Source of the DNA: Gymnogyps californianus
Taxonomy: Eukaryota > Chordata > Aves > Accipitriformes > Cathartidae
Assembly (NCBI RefSeq): GCF_018139145.2
Contig: NC_059471.1
Location: 203,503,494 to 203,567,493, forward strand
DNA: 64,000 nucleotides
Reading direction: 5' to 3'
Under the pieces are notes generated by a model. That model was not told where the DNA came from. It saw only the letters and a list, made by a program, of their open reading frames with translations, and did not search any database. A program made the translations under genes and the position numbers. Below are positions 38,060 to 50,990 of the stretch, one piece after another (position 1 is the first letter of the stretch; every line of letters starts with the position of its first letter).

Positions 38060-41000
38060 CATCTCTGGTGGGTGATTCATCCTGACTAACACCCGAGTTG
38101 CCTGCTCATGTTGCCAACAGCAAGACTCAAGGGAGACTTGGCTTCTGGCTGGGGGCCTCAGCCAGCTGGCCAGGAGGCAGGAGGCACTTGGGTGCTGCCG
38201 AAAGCACTGTCATGACCAGGAACAAATGAACCTGCTCAGCTAAAGGAAGGGGACAGCAAATTGTTAAAGAGAGTGGTAATTGCAGTAAGTAATATTGTTC
38301 TGGGATGGTGGGAAAATGTTTGCAGCAACCAAGTTTCTTCAGCACTACACAGGGCTGGAATATGCTCCAAGAACCTAATTTTGAGAACTCTGCTTTAGTT
38401 GTCCTTAGTTGGGTTAATGTTTAATTTTTGCAGGTTTTGTCCTATTCAAAAATTCATTTTATTTGAGGAAAAGAAAAACTTGGTGAAGCTATAGGCAAAT
38501 CCTGCCTTTTTGCTGAGCTGGAAGTGATAGAAAATAAAAGCCTAGCTAAGCTGTGCTGGGGAGTGGTGCTTTGACTCATCTCTGCTTCCTGTAAATCCTT
38601 ATCTCCTCTCCTTGGTTTGACCCTTAGCTGTAACTTCTACCTCCAGGTGATCCGGGTTGGTTGGAGTGCTCCTTCCTGCCTGGCTCAGGGGGCTGGACAA
38701 TTTCAGTTTTCTACTAGATACCTAAGGGATTCAAAGCAGGAGTCCCATTGACTCAGCTCTCAACTTCATGTCAGGCTTGTTGTTTGATCCTCCCAAGAAA
38801 GTGGGGGTTCATTCATCTGAGGAAAGGGCTCCATGTCCTGTCTGAACTGGGAGAGCCCTCTGATCATCACCCAGGAGCAAAGAAATAATTTTCCAGCTCT
38901 CTGAGCTGTGTTTCTAGCACCTCTCCATTGCCCCCTTCTTTTCTGTTTCATAAACCTTGTCTTCATTCACAAGCCCTTCCTCAAGACCAGTGCTTCTTAT
39001 CTCCTGTCTGGCCCGGATGATGTCCACCATACATCATCCACCATCCACCATCCTGTTGTCACATCTTCCAGCAAACGCTTTTGAGTATCAGCCCATGGCC
39101 AGCACTGCCGAGGGGAGCTCCCCAAAGCCACCTCCATGAGTCCCTCTGGAAGCCATCCTTTGGTAACAGCCACATCAGGCATTAGGTGTGCAGGACTGCT
39201 TATCCTTGTACTCCTCCATTAGTCAATACTTGCCTGTTGTCTGCGGTGCTATATTTAAATGGTGAACTACTTGGAGCACACCCTGTCCTTTCCTTTTGTG
39301 ATTGCAGAGTGCCTCATATAATGGGGTATTGCTTCATGACTTGTGCTATTAGGCACGGACGCAAAGCAAATAAATAATATTAATGTTAATAAGAGCCTTT
39401 CCTTACTTCCTGCTTTTGTCTCTTTTCTTCATTTCTTTTATCTTCACTGTTATAGCTATGCTTATTTCATTTAAATAAAAGAACCACTCAAATACAGCTT
39501 GGTTTTTATCTTCCCAGAGAATGTTCACTTCTTAGTCCAAAGTTAAAAGTACTGAATACCGAATCAAGCAACATGGAGGTTGTTTTTAATCAAATTTATC
39601 TTGGCAGGCACTGCTGCTGTTTGGGAACATAATCCATTTCTGTTTCAGCAGAAGCCTGTGCATACTATTGAAGCTGATCCTTAATTCATTTGATTTTCTG
39701 TTTAGTTTGATCAGTACCTCAAAGAACAGCTCTTTTGTATTAAAAAATAAAGTAGCTTACACCTTTCTTTTTGATCACTTTAAGAACTGCTACTGAATAA
39801 TTAACTTTGTTCTTAGAAAACATCCTCGCTTCCCCACAGATGCATCACTAAGCATGGCGTGCAAAACATAGGACATTTACAGCTGCAGCTGGGTAAATTC
39901 CTACTTTTTATTTTTACTGCAAATAGCAAATTTGTCCCCACATGTTGTTTCAGTTATTCCCAAACTATTTGTATATCTGAGAAAAATGTGCCAAGTAGTT
40001 TTGGCTAGACGCTGGATCCTGAAGCCTATCAGAGAGACGATGTCCACAAGTTATGCAACACTCTATGGTCGGTGATATCCGGGCAGTAGAATACTCACAC
40101 ATAATCCCCATTTCTGCATATGGGACCTGAACCCTGCTTCCCCAGAGAATGCTCTGAGCAGCAGCCTGAGGGGTATTCATGGAAAAGGGCTGACCACAAA
40201 GTTCTTCTGAAGTCCTACTCAGGATGGGATATTGCAACATCTTCTACTAATTTTGCTGTTGTTCTGCTTAAGGGATAGAAAAGACAGACCCAGACACTAT
40301 AGCAAAATATGCATTGTTAATAAAATGCAAATTTTTGTGTGCTCTCTTTTTTCCTAGCAAAAACTGTTACTAAAAGCTTGTACTTAGGTAAGCAAGAGAA
40401 AAGACATAAAGTTTAAAGTATAAAATACCAGATTGTCATTAAACCATAGGAAATTCAGCTTCTGGTGTGCTTGGGCAGCAGTCTGATCAAAAAGAAGACA
40501 AAGAACGGGACTGGATTTTTAGTATGAGCAACTTGGTCTCCACTGGTATGTTCAGTGCATCCCAGAGAATTAATGGCTCTGGAAATGAGCCACTGAAATG
40601 GTAAGAGTTATCTACATATTCCATTTATTTGATAATAGCTGTTAATCTTACACAGCCTGATTTGATAAAAGAGATCATCAGATTTTGATTTTTGTGTGCT
40701 TAATTTAAACTGTAATTAACTGTGCATTATACATGTAAATTGCAATGCAGAAGTCTCTAAAAGTAAATGAGGATAGGGCTACAGTCCAAAAACAGGTGTG
40801 CAAAGCTATTGCTGAATTCCTGCCCGAGTGCGAAAAAGGGACCAGTTGGTGTTGAAGAAACAGAATAGCTACTCTATTACAAGCCAACCCATGCCAGTGG
40901 GTTCCCAGATACACGGTGAGGAGGAAAGGGAATTAGTAACCTAATGGGCCACATCCATCAGAGCCTCCTGCCCAGCATGTCCCTTCTGGGCAAGTCCTGC

Positions 41001-42564
41001 TGCGATAAAGTTTGGCTGCTTTCATGGCTCAAAGCGCAGAGAAGAGACCCAAGAAGCTGGAGGGTGGATGTAAATGTCAGTATTTCCTCTTGGAGAGGCC
41101 ACAGTGTTGCACGGACTAGCTATCATGTTAGTGAAAGAAACAGATATCTGAAAGGTGAAGTGCAAGTACACACTGAACTCAGGCTAACAAAATTTGGCAT
41201 GTTGACCCTCGGTCCAGACCCGTGATTTAACTCTGAAGCTGAGTGGAACTGGACATCTAAATAATGGCTTCTGTGTGCTGAAGTTCAATGACAAACCAGA
41301 TCTATAATAAAACCAGAAACCTTTAATTACGACAACTCCAATGCCTTAACACCAACTTACCAAATTGTTCCATGGTCATGTTAAGCCAGCTCAAATCCTG
41401 GTGCAGATCAAGTCCCACTCCTCCCAGCTCCCGGACACATGCCACCTCTCCTCCTCTGATCCTTCCCTTCTGCCAGCACACACACTTGTGTGGCCAGGCA
41501 ATAAACTGGTTCTGGGAACTCATCTGGCTTGAAACAAACCCTCTGTTCTCCAAAAAAGGATTGCCCCCAAACCCCCGCAGGACTGCCTTTGGGGTGAGCC
41601 ACCAACAGCAAAACCTGGGGTGAGGTGGCTGCAGCCTGCTCTCGCTCTCTCTCCTGTTAGGGACACTAACTCCTCAGGGTCAAAAGTGGTCAGAAAGAGA
41701 AAAGTATCCCAAAACATTCTAAGATTTATGGGAGGGATTTAAAATAATCAGCTAGTCCATACCTCTGTACTAAGGCAATTAAGTCGTCTTTGTTCTTCGA
41801 CTGAGATACACTTTTTTCTCCGCTGCTGTTGAAAACATTCAGTGAAGGATGTACTTTTGCATTCAAGATAAAACAAGAGAAAATTCCTCTCTTCTATCTT
41901 CCTGCCACCATCTGTTCCTTTTTCCTTCCTTTTGTCTTACCCTTACATATGTATTTATTGAGTCGTGAAAGAGATTTGAGTGATGTGTTCTCCAATAATT
42001 GCCTATGATCTTCAGCGTAGCTATAGAAAACCATACATTAATATGCCTTAGGAGGTGAAGGGACAAATACTTCAGCATGTACACACCTTTAGCTGGTATT
42101 TATTTTTGAAAATAGACATGTAAACAGCCATGTTGGAACTTGCAAAACTTCTTGGTGTAATTATTACTGCCCTATGACTGTATCCCTGTATGATGAACAC
42201 TCCTTTAACATAGTTCAATGCAAATATTTGATGAGTTAAGAAAAAGCTCTCTTGTTTGTTGGGAATGGACTCTACTGGGTTACAGTACTAAGAGACCTCA
42301 GTTCCTTGATAAGTTTGAGGAATAAATTCTTTATGTTGCTAAAACCCATGTAAAAAGATTATTTGGCCTTTTTTTTTTTTAATTTTACGTAACCATTTGT
42401 AAGTCTCTGCCTTGTCTTAAATGCAGTCCAAATCTGTTTCTGTGAGGGGAGATCACAAAAGGTACTATCGCAATTGGTGATATGTGGTGAATTTCTTGGC
42501 ACATTCAATGGAAAGCAAAAAACTGGTTGGATGGATTGTACCTGAAAATCTTTTCTAGTAAGCA
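37451..42564. other. Non-coding, no gene seen
   Basis: No recognisable gene. It contains a (GA)16 microsatellite (38026-38057), short CCATCCACCAT repeats near 39020-39052 and a T14 run near 42367-42380. TGACTCA heptamers lie near 38572 and 38750. The open frames are all short and unlike known proteins. Confidence 0.6.
38026..38057 (+). repeat. (GA)n microsatellite
   Basis: Sixteen perfect GA units. Such a repeat is likely to vary in length between individuals. Confidence 0.97.
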
Positions 42565-42569
42565 CATGG

Positions 42570-43705
42570 TGTATTGGGTTTGCATGGCAAGGTTTTGGTA
42601 GTGGGGGGGGCTGCAGGGGTGGCTTCTGTGAGAAGATGTCAAAAGCTTCCCCCATGTCTGATAGAGCCAATGCCAGCCGGCTCCAGGATGGACCCGCCAC
42701 TGGCCAAGGCCGAGCCAGTCAGCGACGGTGGTAGCACCTCTGTGATAGCATATATAAGAAGGGGAAAAAACTGCGCAGCAGCAACTGCAGCCGGAGAGAG
42801 GAGTGAGAAGATGTGAGAGAAAGAACTCCGCAGACACCAAGGTCAGTGAAGGAGGGGGAGGAGGTGCTCCAGGTGCCGGAGTAGAGATTCCCCTGCAGCC
42901 TGTGGTGAAGATCATGACGAAGCAGGCTGTCCCTCTGCAGCCCATGGAGGTCCATGGTGGAGCAGATATCCACCTGCAGCCCATGTAGGACCCAACGCTG
43001 GAGCAGGTGGATGCCTGAAGGAGGCTGTGACCCCGTGGGAAGCCCACGCTTGAGCAGGCTCCTGGCAGGACCTGTGGCCCCGTGGAGAGAGGAGCCCACG
43101 CTGGAGAAGGTTTTCTGGCAGGACTTGTGACCCTGCAGGGGACCCACGCTGGAGCAGTCTGTTCCTGAAGGACTGCACCCTGTGGAAAGGACACGTGGAA
43201 AGGACCCACGCTGGAGCAGTTTGTGAAGAACTGCAGCCCATAGGAAGGACTCACGTTGGAGAAGTTTGTGAAGGACTGTCTCCTGTGGGAGGGACCCCAC
43301 GCTGGAGCAGGGGAAGAGCGTGAGGAGGAAAGAGCAGCAGAGACAACGTGTGATGAACTGACCGCAACCCTATTCCCCATCCCCCTGCGCCACTCAGGGG
43401 GAAGGAGGTAAAGAAAATCAGGAGTCAAGTTGAGTCTGGGAAGAAGGGAGGGGTGGGGGGAAGGCATTTTAAGATTTAGTTTTATTTTTCATTATCCTGC
43501 TCTGATTTGATTGGTAATAAATTAAATTCATTTCCCCAAGTCGAGTCTGTTTTGCCTGTGATGGTAATTGCTGAACGATCTCCCTGTCCTTATCTCGACT
43601 TACGAGACTTTCGTCATATTTTTTCTCCCCCTGTCCAGTTGAGGAGGGGGAGTGACAGAGCAGCTTGGTGGGCACCTGGCGTCCAGCCAAGGTCAACCCA
43701 CCACA
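42570..43705 (+). mobile_element. Solo LTR of a second avian endogenous-retrovirus family (~1.1 kb, with internal tandem repeats)
   Basis: The element runs from TGTATTGGGTTTGC to GGTCAACCCACCACA (TG...CA ends). It is flanked by the 5-bp duplication CATGG (42565-42569 and 43706-43710). On the + strand it has a TATATAAG box (42751-42758), about 760 bp further on an AATAAA signal (43516-43521), and a U5-like tail. The middle holds the tandem repeat listed at 42991-43311. No retroviral genes or primer-binding site flank it, so it is a solo LTR. The 5-bp duplication fits an ERVL-like element. The 320-codon minus-strand frame across it (42505-43467) is a by-product of the repeats. Confidence 0.92.
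42991..43311 (+). repeat. Tandem repeat (minisatellite) inside the LTR
   Basis: Seven diverged units each start with a version of CCCACGCTGGAGCAG, at about 42991, 43043, 43095, 43143, 43205, 43250 and 43296. Spacings are 52, 52, 48, 62, 45 and 46 bases. Upstream, 'ctgcagcc(c/t)(a/g)tg' recurs three times at 42894-42990. The repeat lies in the presumed transcribed R/leader part of the LTR, after the TATA box. Confidence 0.88.
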
Positions 43706-44009
43706 CATGGTTATGCTGGAAGTGAGATGTCCAAAGCAACCATTGGCAGGTTTACAGGCTTGTAATGTGTAAAGTAGGGAAAACTGGTCATGAGAGCAAA
43801 CTCCAGGCTGCCTACGGTAAACAGCATGAATATAGCCATTGTCTTGACAATGTGGGAAGACCATAGGCCTGGTTTCTATAAAGAAAACTTCAGCATACAA
43901 GAGTACTCTAAAGCAATCCACCCCTCACATGTGCTGGGATATAAGGCAGAGGTCATTTGCCCCTAACTAATCCTATCATAGAGCAATACTTTTAATTTGA
44001 TCCATCTGC

Positions 44010-45060
44010 TAATCTGCAAGGTCCTTCTTCAGTCCTTCACATCCTGCAAAGTCATTCCTCAAGTCAACATCTTCTCCTCTGGCCCTCGGGTCACTAAGTC
44101 TGTTGTTCAGTATTGTCAGGATATGGCCAACATATTCTGCCTTCTTTATCTCTACTTTTGGTCAGCTATTGGTAATTGTGTACACCTCAAATTGTCATTG
44201 TTCTTTATCTCATAATTGTATTACGAATATCTGATACAGATGTCCAACTGAAAGTTGTTTAAGCAGTGCTTGATAAACTTATTGGTTCTCCTTGATCCAC
44301 AGTTTAGTGAAGACACTATTTATGTTAGACTATTCTTACCAGCAGTCCTTCCCTTGCCCATCTGAGCCCTCCACCACAGATAGAGTCACAGGGGCTGTGA
44401 GATATACTGCCTGGGTAAATAAATGTGACAACAATGCTTGCAGTTACTCCTTCTAGAACAGCGGTGCCACGTAAGGTCATATTTATTTTCATAGCCTTTG
44501 TTTTTTGACCTGTTGATTATAGGACCTTATTGTTTTGCTGTTCTGACTAAGCTGTTTGTCTTTTGTTGTATCTCATCTGCTGACGAATAGATATCCCCAG
44601 CAAACTGAGACTGCCAAACAGCCCTGGGACTCCAGTCTCTGTGCCAGATATTTGTTACACAGCAGTACGAGACATTGCAGGGAGAGGATGTACCTTCGCC
44701 TATGCTGGCAGTGACATCAAAGCAATCATTTAATTACTGGTGTACTGAGAAAGATTTTGGAAAATATAAATGATTTTACAAAGAAATCTGTAAATTTTCA
44801 GTGTCTTGGTATAGCAGCATCATTGTCAAATGCTTTCCTACAATCACTGAAGTGTAAGAGTACTAGTTGCCATTAATTTCTTTGTTCATTAGTATTATGT
44901 AGTGTGAAGGTATGGTCAATGAACAAAGAACTAGGAAGGAAACCAGCTAGCTCTACTTAGTGGCACTGTGGCTTCTCTTCAGAATAATTGTACAAAGCCC
45001 CTTTTTGGACAGGAGCATTATTTACCTCCAGTTGTTTCAATCACTTAAATTTTTCTTAGG
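44010..45060 (-). pseudogene. Fossil non-LTR reverse transcriptase, not CR1-like
   Basis: On the minus strand the order of LINE reverse-transcriptase motifs is preserved with decay. AGFLPSS...DHTFTLHNTNEQR (44947-44876) corresponds to the AGFRPGRS..DQIFTLR block. A stop codon follows, then WQLVLLHFSDCRKAFD (44872-44825), which is motif A (FIDFRKAFD). FAGDIYSSADEIQQKTNSL (44604-44548) is motif C (FADDIALLS) with the following QEKTN block. KINMTLRG and FIYPGSIS (about 44490-44398) correspond to the FTYLGSI motif. The motif A and motif C parts are in different frames and stops interrupt both, so it is dead. The sequence around KAFD and FADD is unlike CR1 (LSKAFDTV...DDTKL) and closer to the RTE-like group of LINEs; I cannot fix the clade. 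Confidence 0.8.
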
Positions 45061-48000
45061 CAATTCTGTCATGGTGCATTTCCTCCTTTCCTTTGAGGTG
45101 AATTTTAGACCCTGTTCCCTACTGTAGTTTCATTCTTCATATCACTTGCTTTGAGTGAATGTGCACTTATTTTCCTTGCTGACAGTCTTTATGGCTCTGT
45201 AGTTTGCCGTTGGAAGCTTTCAGTTCACCTTAGGTAATCCCTGTGAATATCCAGATCTTTTATCTTCCTTACATTACCAGGTTCAGTCTTGTTTCAGTTG
45301 GGGGTCTAGTTAGCGCACAATAGAAGTAGTCCATGATCCACATTAACATAACCTGTCTTTCCCTTTGTTTTTTTGTGCTTGCAGTGATTCACTGCTCATT
45401 CCTTCCTTTGGAAAGTCCCGACACATTCTCAGCCATATCAGTGAATGTGCTTCTGATGGGTCTCCAGGTCTAGTCTACGGATTGGAAAGGAATTCCAAGT
45501 CCTTCCAGATAGAAAACTCATCTGAAGGGGAAGAAGTTGGCAACCATCCCATGATGCTTCCTATTACATGACTGAGCCATTGACTTTGGGTGACCACTTC
45601 TAGTCAGAAAAGCAATCATTTCAATAGCCTATGCAACCATATCATTAAATCCGTCACTACACTACAAATCCTGCAGTTAAGAGTGAAGAGATTAATCTTG
45701 CTCTAAATGTGAAATACTTGAAATGTATAAAATACTGCTATTCTTGTTCTTCCAGGGAGCCACAAGTTCCAGGGACTCTTGATCAAAGATCATTATTTTT
45801 TTTCTTGTTTCTGTGAACTACCATCAGAAGTACTGATCTGTTTTACATATAAAATATGAACTCAGGGACCCTGCTCAAGCAACATAGTTTATGCAATTTT
45901 ATACCTTTGTGAATAAAACAAGTGATATTACTGTGATGGACATTTGTAAATCACCAAGTGTGGAATGCTCACTAACTAATGTTGTACTAACATTAAAACA
46001 CTACAACCTATCTATCTGAGCAGTTTTAATAGGTATTAAACTATATGAGCTATGAAAACTATTGATAATGCTGGAGAACAACAGTTTCCATGGACGCTTT
46101 TGGAACACTAACAATGCCAAACAACTAAAAAAGCTTGGGTAGGCTAGAAAGCACTCTACATAACTGATCTTTGCCTCATGTCACAGGATAATGATGGCCG
46201 CCTTCTCTGTGTGATTAGTTCATGACTTTTTTACTTATAGCCAGAACCTTTTTCATCATTATTTGTCAGCCACGAACACTGGTTCTTAGACTGGCATCTG
46301 CCCTTTGCTGAAAACTTCTATGCAAGGACAGAGATTCTTGTCAGGACTTCATCAAGAAAATTACCATACTGATCCCAGCTAGTGCAAGTCAAAGTTGGCT
46401 TGAAAGCCTGTTGGAGACCACAGTGGAGAGCAGTGCCCTTGCAACAGGCTCCTGGAAAATAGTTACCCCATGCCACCCAAGAGCAAAGTGCTTTACAAAC
46501 AGTATGTGCCTATTCCTAAACCCTTGGATAGCTACAGAAGTCAGTAAGACCATAGTAAGCGTTGACTTTTCGACACCAAGACACAGAATGTGGAAGCTCC
46601 TCCATTCGTTATGTGCTGTGACCCAAACAAGCTGCTGCCAGTAAATCCAAATGCTGTCATCGAACCAGCTGCTCAGGAGCACAGAGGTATGGGTTAATAG
46701 ATCCTATCAAAGTCAAGCTCATGAATAACTTCATCAAAATACATCAGTATGTCAGATATCCGTTTGCTTTCAGTATTAAAGATTAACAAAGCGCTCATTG
46801 TCACCAAATCACAAAGGTTGCTGGACTTGAGGCTATTTTTTGCTGAGTTGCTTAGGAATTAGAGAATAGCTGGCAATTTCATTTACAAATATTTGCATTC
46901 CTAGTCAGGCAGTGGAAGCGTGGAAGGCTGGAAAAGCGATGGCTATTCTGCGTCTGGGGAGAAGACAAATGAGCTCTAAAGCTATAATCCCTTGTTAGGA
47001 AACCTTCTCTTGGATTGATGTACAGAGCTGGAAACCTCTATTAAAATGTGTGTTCGGGATCTGGCCCTGACTTCTGGGACCAAGATCTAGCACAGTCCAC
47101 CTAGAAACTGGCTACCAAAGGTAGCAGCTGTGCTGACTGACCTCTTGGGGTGCTCTGGGGGAGTGTCTGCTGTGTCGAGCAGTCCTGGTCGTTTTCTTAT
47201 CATTCAAAAGCTCAGCAACAGCAATCTGCATGCCTTGCTTGGCAGCCATCCTAGTAACACAAGAGCACTCTGCAGTGGACTCTTTGAGTTTCTAGGCTTG
47301 TGTGACTACTTCTTAGACCTTATAACAGCAACATTTCATGCTATCTTCCACAGTTTATAGATCCAATGGCACTGCAAGTGAAATATTAGGCATAGTCTCT
47401 TCAAGGGACTAAGCAAACCCTTAGAGATGATGAGGGATTTTGAGCTCTCCTTCTTTAAGATATATGGACACCCTCCCCCAAAGAAGAATGCATTTTGAAC
47501 CTCTGCTCTCAGACAGATCCCATTCTTACATGTGGAATTCCAAGAGCAATGACAGATTAGAAACTCATGCTGAAGTCGCTGAAGCGTTTAATAGAGTCTG
47601 AGGAAGCCAGTGTCAATCTTCCCTTTGTCCAGAATTACTTTAGCAGAAGTATGCAGGCTCTTCACATTCTCTACATGGTTCACGTGAAGCACAATCTCAT
47701 CTAAGTGCGGTAATCTTGGAGCATTAAATTACATTTAACCTAAATCGTTAACAGTTGTTGATTCTCCATGTTATAATTACATTAGCTACAAACGGGATCA
47801 AGTCAACAGTGTGGAGGAGACGTCAGTGGGGTGACTGTGAAATGACAGGCAGCCGCACCAATCCCCGGCCCCTCCGCACAGCTCGTGTGCGCTCACAGCT
47901 CCGGGCTGGGAGGGCTCAGGGGAGGAGGGGGGGCTCTGCACATATGTCCAGAAATTGCTGCAGTGGATGGCTTGGCTCGGCTCTCGCTGCTATTTAAAGG

Positions 48001-50160
48001 CACATGAGCTGCATGTTAAATTGGGCATTACTATTTGCCTGGCTCTCCAACATACAGCTGGTTTGACTGTGCTATACAGCAGTCCTGTTGGGGAATTGAG
48101 GACAAAATGCAGGCAGAGCCCACAAGCACAGAAATTATAGGACATTAGGGGCTGACTCCTGCTTCTCCTCTTCAGATGACAGTTTCATTAGGGCAACTCC
48201 CAAAACCAGAACCGTATTAGCAAATTAAGATCATGGCTTGCCACTGTGCTTTGAGTTGCCAAGAAATGCTTGGTTTCTTCCACAAAGTGCCAGCTCAGGT
48301 AAATCTCTGGACTTTTAGTGCAAGATAAGAAGAAGCATTTGCAAAAGAAGGATTTGCCTCTTGCCTAACCTAAACACTCAGCTTGGGTGCCCGTTGCTAG
48401 CAGTTATCCCAGCTCTGCAGGAGGTGGCTGTAAAGCCTCAGGACACCTGATTATTTACAGTGGACTCATTCTAGGAAAATAAAACAATGGATTCTGCTAA
48501 GTCCATAAATTGCTGTCTAAAATACCTGTCAGCTCACAAGCAAACTGTTACCAAAAAGGTTTTAAAGCACAAACGAGTGAGAGAGGAACCACAGCACAAA
48601 GAGACAGAAGCTGTGTCTATACTAGCAAATTAAATGTGCCTAGGGCCATTCCCTGGCACTGAGACCAGTTGGCAAGAAGCAGCCTGCATCTGTAGCATTA
48701 AACTGTCTTACTCTCCAAAAACAGGGTGGCCACATGGAAACTGGTGCTGAGAGCAGTCCCTGGCCCATGGTGCTCCTGAACCCTACCCAGAAACTGTGTG
48801 GGAGAGAGCTACTTGGCGCCAAGACCCGTGCTAAAAATTTCATGGTGCAGAGGATGGGGAGGGCTGAGGGTGTTCCTGGTGCTGTTAAACGTAGCAGTAT
48901 TGATGTAGCCTGAAAATTTAAACCTATGCTACAGACAAGAAGAAAAATCTCAGAAAGAATGGGAGCAACTCCACCCTTTTACGCTCCTGATTGGGAGCAC
49001 GTGAACATGTAAGACGTGTACTTTGCCCTGAAAGCCTTGCTGGCAGAAGTCTCAGCCCTCGTGCCATGGGTGGGTGCACACCTCCTCTGGAGTGCAGCTG
49101 TGCATAGTTTTGCCAAAGAGAAGCTATTTAATTTTGGGATTTTTTTTAAGTACAGCTTTTCCTACAACTTCGGTGGGTTTGTAAGGCTTTGTTTTGCTGT
49201 AATTGGAACCTTCCTTAATGTTTTGCACTCTGCAACTGCTGATACATACTTTCACCTCTCAGCCATTTCTAACACCGTTTTCTGTCTTATAATTTCATTT
49301 TCATCATGAAAGATGACAAACATGAGCACTGAATAAGACAGCCACAATATTTGTTGTGACTGGAAGACATCAGTACTCAGTTATTTAAAACAAAACAAAT
49401 AAAAAAAATCCCAGGAAAGAGGACTCTTTGCTTCTAACGGCAGATTCTTTTGTAAATCAGAACAATGCAGAGCAGCCCGGCCAGGCTGGCCATGGAGCTG
49501 GGGCTGTGGTTTCCTAACGCAATGTGTTCAGTGGCAATGCTGGTTTCAGTTATTCTCACAATCGCTCGTTCCCATCACAGAACTGACATTTCTTGGCAGG
49601 ATTTTTTTTTTTTAATCGGATCAGGTCCCTAATCCAGTTCATAATACAGTCCTGCAAACGGTTGTGCTGTCACAACTGAATGGGCTGAAGACCAGCAGAT
49701 AGGACACAGGAGACGGAGAGTGGGAGGCAGGGAAGGTACCAAATATTGAGTTTGCATTGAGTTTATAGCTGCTTTCTCTTTCTAACGCCTGCTGCTTTTT
49801 GCTTTCTGCTTGCTTTTTATGGGTGAAAGCATAATCTGAGGAGATAGTGAGCTCAGGATTTCACAGCTGTCCATTGCTTGTTTTCTTTGCACCCTCCTTC
49901 CTTCTCAGACTTCAGTGATGGTTTGTGCAGATAGATAGTCTGATGCTCCTACACTGCTTTGGCAAAGTGGTGCTTAGACTTCCTCTTTCCAAGAAGGAAT
50001 CACTCAGAAGGCAGGATGCATTTTCACAGCAAATATCAGCTTACTTTTGCCTGTATAAAGACTGGTAGATCTGGCCAATGCAACCACCCCTTTGAGAGCG
50101 ACTCCCCATTCCAGCAGGACTTCCATGATCACTCAAGTTACTTAATACTTTTTTTTTCCT
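45061..50160. other. Non-coding, no gene seen
   Basis: No recognised gene. Short overlapping frames at 46389-46682 on both strands have no known domain. A small GC-rich patch with a TATA-like TATTTAAA lies at 47850-48000. A possible hAT-like short element lies at about 48605-48912. A T14-type run lies near 49599-49613. Confidence 0.55.
48605..48912. mobile_element. Possible hAT-type miniature transposon
   Basis: The left end 'gctgtgtctatactagcaaa' is of the 'ctgtgtctacactagca' type seen at the ends of old hAT elements in birds and reptiles. The right end (about 48890-48912), read in reverse, gives a similar but imperfect 'ggctacatcaatactgctacg'. The length of about 300 bp suits a non-autonomous copy. 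No target duplication is clear. Confidence 0.3.
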
Positions 50161-50990
50161 ACATCCACCTTCACTAAAAAGATTAACCGCTATCAGATGT
50201 TTAATGCAATTAACAGCAGTGTTGAGCGGGGAAGAACTCAGACTAGAAGAGAAGGAACAGATTAGGGAGTACTCCTTCAATTAGATGTTTTCAGCTTGGT
50301 TGGGTCTAATGAAAATCACCCTAGTGTAGTTAGGGATATAGCTGAAGCAATCACAGAGGTGTTTGCAGCTAAAACCAGCTCTCAGGCATCTGTGGTTGAG
50401 TTATCCAGTTTGGAGATTATCTGTGCCACAGATGCAGAGATAGCTAGGGTCTGACACGGCTCATTAGCATGAGCACCACATGAATAAAGCATTGCAGATT
50501 CCAGGGTCAGGTTGGGTCTGGAAATAGTCCAACAACTTCCATTCAGGACAAAGCTAAGGCCTTCTCTTAGAAAGCCCAGCTGGACGTGAGCTGACTGTGT
50601 ACACCTGTACCTGTATCATATTCCCTGCCGAGCTCCAGGAGAATCATCAGCTTAGGCACAGTGTGAGGAAAGTGGTATGGGTTATTTCAAGCCCACTTGT
50701 TATGCCCATCTAAAAAGCCCCATCTAACATGAGTCCAAAATCCGTCCAACTGGATCCGAGCTAAGTCTGTAAAAAGACCTTGGACCATCTCTGCATTGTG
50801 TTCCCACAGACCTGCGTGGTTCCCTGTATCCATCACCCAGAGTGTCTCTGCCCTCCTGAGGCTCCAGCAAGGAGCTAATCATATCTTGGAGGATTTGTGA
50901 AGGTGCAGAAGACTGGAAAAGAGGCAAACATTAAAAGAAAGGAAAAGAAGAGCTGGTATGGGTCAGATCAAAGTCATTAAAAGGCTGAAT
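50160..50990 (+). mobile_element. Diverged CR1/L3-like LINE ORF2 fragment
   Basis: Recognisable pieces in LINE order are 'gaagaactcagactagaagagaaggaacagattagggagtactcc', 'ttagatgttttcagcttgg' and 'aaaatcaccctag' (50230-50325), then 'gaagactggaaaagaggcaaac' (50908-50929, the EDWKRAN block). The middle part (about 50440-50880) is too diverged, or may hold another insertion. It has no coding capacity. Confidence 0.6.

Noticed and set aside
42505..43467. 320-codon minus-strand frame
   Set aside because: It lies across the solo LTR, and its length comes from the tandem repeat having no stop in that frame. The repeat units show up as repeated Ser/Pro/Leu-rich peptides.
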